Source: an uncultured Verrucomicrobia subdivision 3 bacterium
Lineage (GTDB): Bacteria > Verrucomicrobiota > Verrucomicrobiia > Limisphaerales > UBA11358
DNA: 6,192 nucleotides
NCBI GenBank assembly: GCA_903861445.1
Contig: CAIOUK010000161.1
Span: 1 to 6,192, forward strand
Reading direction: 5' to 3'
The number at the start of each line of letters is the position of its first letter. The stretch's first letter is position 1. The position numbers and the translations under genes were made by a program. The notes beneath the pieces are model-generated. The model did no database searches. It saw only the letters and a program-made list of their open reading frames with translations, and was not told where the DNA came from. Below, in pieces: positions 4,238 through 6,192 of the stretch.

Positions 4238-6192
4238 ATGTCAGCCAAGAAAAAAGATTCCGGTCACCCCGAATTACCAATCGAAGGCGCGCAACCTGCA
4301 CCTGCTGAAACCAAGCCGGGCAAGAAGCAACCCGCCGAAACCAACGGCGAACAGCACGTCGTCGCCGAAGCCATCGAGGCCATCGCGCACAAGCCGTTTG
4401 ATCCGAAAAAATTGGGCGCGGGTTTGCACGCGCGGGTGGATCGCGGGTTTTTGGATTACGCCAGCTACGTCATCCGCGACCGCGCGATTCCAAATCTTGC
4501 CGACGGTTTGAAACCGGTGCAGCGGCGCATCCTTTGGGCGTTGCATGAAAAGGACGACGGACGGTTCATCAAGGTCGCCAATGTCGTTGGCCACACGATG
4601 CAATATCATCCGCACGGCGACGCGTCCATCGGCGACGCGCTCGTGGTGCTGGCGAACAAGCGTTACCTCATCGAAGGGCAGGGGAATTTTGGGAATATTT
4701 TTACCGGCGATCCCGCCGCCGCGTCGCGTTATATCGAGTGCCGTTTGACGGAACTAGCGCGGACGGAAGTTTTCAACGATTCCATCACGGATTTCATTCC
4801 GAGCTACGACGGTCGCAACCAGGAGCCGGTCACCCTGCCTTGCAAGCTGCCGCTCAACCTCATGCTCGGCACGGAAGGCATCGCAGTCGGTTTGAGCGCG
4901 CGCATTCTGCCGCACAATTTCCCCGAACTGCTCGAAGCGCAGATTGCGATTCTCAAGAAGCAGCCGTTCAAATGTCTGCCGGATTTCACCACCGGCGGGC
5001 TGATGGACGCGCGCGATTATCAGGACGGCAAAGGCTCGGTCAAAGTCCGCGCCAAGATCAAGGTGAAGGATGAAGCCACCGTCGTCATCAAAGAAATCCC
5101 GCCGACCACGACGACGGAATCGCTCATCGCCTCCATCGAAGACGCGGTGCAGAAGGGCAAGCTGAAGGTCAAATCCATCAATGATTTCACGTCGGAAACG
5201 GTGGAGATTGAAATCCGCTGTCACGCCGGCGTGGACGCGGAGAAATTGATTGATGCGCTCTACGCCTTCACGGATTGCGAAGTGACGATTGCCAGCCGCG
5301 TTGTGGTCATCAAGGACAACCGGCCGGTGGAACTGACGGTGTCGGAAATCCTGCGCGAGAACACCGACCAACTCGTCCGCATCCTGAAACGCGAACTGGA
5401 GTTGAAGGAGAAGAACCTGCTCGACGAACTGCATTACCGCACGCTGGAACGTATCTTTATTGAGGAGCGCATCTACAAGGCGATTGAGAAATGCAAGACG
5501 AACGAAGCCGTGATGGAAGCCGTCTATGACGGATTCAAGCCGTTCAAGAAGGAATTGATCCGCGAAATCGTGGATGCCGACGTCGAGAAATTGCTGCAAG
5601 TCCGCATCCGCCGGATTTCGCTCTTCGACATCAACAAGCATCGCGAGGAGATGGAGAAGACGAAGGCCGAATTGGAAGAAACGCGCAAGCATCTCAAGGG
5701 GCTGACAAAATATGTCATCAGCCATCTCGAAGCGTTGCTGGAAAAATACGGCAAGGTGTATCCACGCCTGACGACCAAGTCCGCGCGCCACGAAGAAGTG
5801 GACGTGAAGGCCGTGGCGTTCAAGTCATTTAAGGTCGCTTACGACCGCGAAACCGGTTACGTCGGCTACAAAGTTTCCGGCGAAGAGTTCAAGCTGGAAT
5901 GCACCAAGTTCGATAAGATTCTGCTCGTGTTCCGCGACGGCACTTACAAAGTCACGGAGCTGCCGGAGAAATTGTTCGTCGGCCAGGAATTGTTCTACTG
6001 CGGCCTTCCGGATCGGGAGAAGGTGTTCACCTGCGCCTACACGGATCGCGAGGCGAGCTATCTTAAGCGGTTCACCTTTGGCGGCACGATTTTGAACAAG
6101 GCGTATTCATGCATCCCGGAAAAATCGCGCATCCTGTATTTTGCGCCGGACACGCCGAAGACGCTTTACATCCGCTACAAACCCGCGCCGCA
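4238..6192 (+). CDS. parC: Type IIA topoisomerase subunit A (ParC/GyrA-like), 3' end missing
   Basis: I read an uninterrupted frame of 651 codons from ATG 4238 to the window edge, with no stop, so the gene is incomplete. It encodes the DNA breakage-reunion subunit. Residues 1-58 are a Lys/Pro/Ala/Glu-rich, probably disordered extension. The winged-helix core begins at about 60, with FLDYASYVIRDRAIP (71-85), DGLKPVQRRIL (89-99), YHPHGDASIGDAL (123-135) and QGNFGNIFTGD (148-158). Arg164-Tyr165 in AASRYIECRL gives the catalytic tyrosine that links to DNA. The tower and coiled-coil region covers about 200-510, with a charged helix at 468-488. The C-terminal beta-pinwheel domain starts at about 515 and is cut off. 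Only 18 bases separate it from parE, so the two are surely cotranscribed. There is no Shine-Dalgarno sequence before the ATG. The wording matches Bacteroidota ParC. GyrA is the alternative name. Confidence 0.9.
   Translation, partial: MSAKKKDSGHPELPIEGAQPAPAETKPGKKQPAETNGEQHVVAEAIEAIAHKPFDPKKLGAGLHARVDRGFLDYASYVIRDRAIPNLADGLKPVQRRILWALHEKDDGRFIKVANVVGHTMQYHPHGDASIGDALVVLANKRYLIEGQGNFGNIFTGDPAAASRYIECRLTELARTEVFNDSITDFIPSYDGRNQEPVTLPCKLPLNLMLGTEGIAVGLSARILPHNFPELLEAQIAILKKQPFKCLPDFTTGGLMDARDYQDGKGSVKVRAKIKVKDEATVVIKEIPPTTTTESLIASIEDAVQKGKLKVKSINDFTSETVEIEIRCHAGVDAEKLIDALYAFTDCEVTIASRVVVIKDNRPVELTVSEILRENTDQLVRILKRELELKEKNLLDELHYRTLERIFIEERIYKAIEKCKTNEAVMEAVYDGFKPFKKELIREIVDADVEKLLQVRIRRISLFDINKHREEMEKTKAELEETRKHLKGLTKYVISHLEALLEKYGKVYPRLTTKSARHEEVDVKAVAFKSFKVAYDRETGYVGYKVSGEEFKLECTKFDKILLVFRDGTYKVTELPEKLFVGQELFYCGLPDREKVFTCAYTDREASYLKRFTFGGTILNKAYSCIPEKSRILYFAPDTPKTLYIRYKPAP

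Noticed and set aside
4754..5791. Antisense open frame of 345 codons inside parC
   Set aside because: The plus-strand frame carries ParC motifs throughout. The reverse frame is low-complexity Arg/Phe/Asp/Leu-rich mirror sequence.

Overview
The window suggests a member of the Verrucomicrobiota or a relative in the wider Planctomycetota/Verrucomicrobiota/Chlamydiota or Bacteroidota assemblage. The reasons are: the topoisomerase pair is of the Bacteroidota/Verrucomicrobiota ParE-ParC type rather than the E. coli type; the secreted FAD-dependent oxidoreductase belongs to a family I associate with Planctomycetota and Verrucomicrobiota; and the start codons lack clear Shine-Dalgarno sequences. This assignment is inference from protein style, not from a database search.

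Layout: positions 1-124 (minus strand) hold the first 41 codons of mreB, the actin-like cell-shape gene. A 358-base divergent region (125-482) carries a candidate mreB promoter, one copy of a repeated leader element (about 241-330) and a GC-rich segment that can fold in two ways (340-411). Positions 483-2213 (plus) encode a 576-residue exported FAD-dependent oxidoreductase with a complete reading frame. A short intergenic region (2214-2374) contains the second copy of the leader element, which runs into the next start codon. Positions 2375-4219 (plus) encode the ATPase/Toprim subunit of a type IIA topoisomerase (ParE type), followed after 18 bases by its breakage-reunion partner (ParC type, 4238 to the window end, incomplete).

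How the genes work together: parE and parC form an obvious two-gene operon whose products make one A2B2 topoisomerase for chromosome decatenation and/or relaxation. MreB is a separate cell-shape function read the other way. The oxidoreductase has no evident functional link to either neighbour and looks like a catabolic gene lying between housekeeping genes.

I see no mobile element genes, CRISPR array, tRNA or rRNA, and no convincing new multi-gene system. The most unusual signal is the pair of direct repeats of about 90 bp (about 72% identical by hand alignment, without gaps) that bracket the oxidoreductase gene, one of which is the parE leader itself. Next are the residues at the quinolone-contact positions of ParC (Ala129) and ParE (Gln416).
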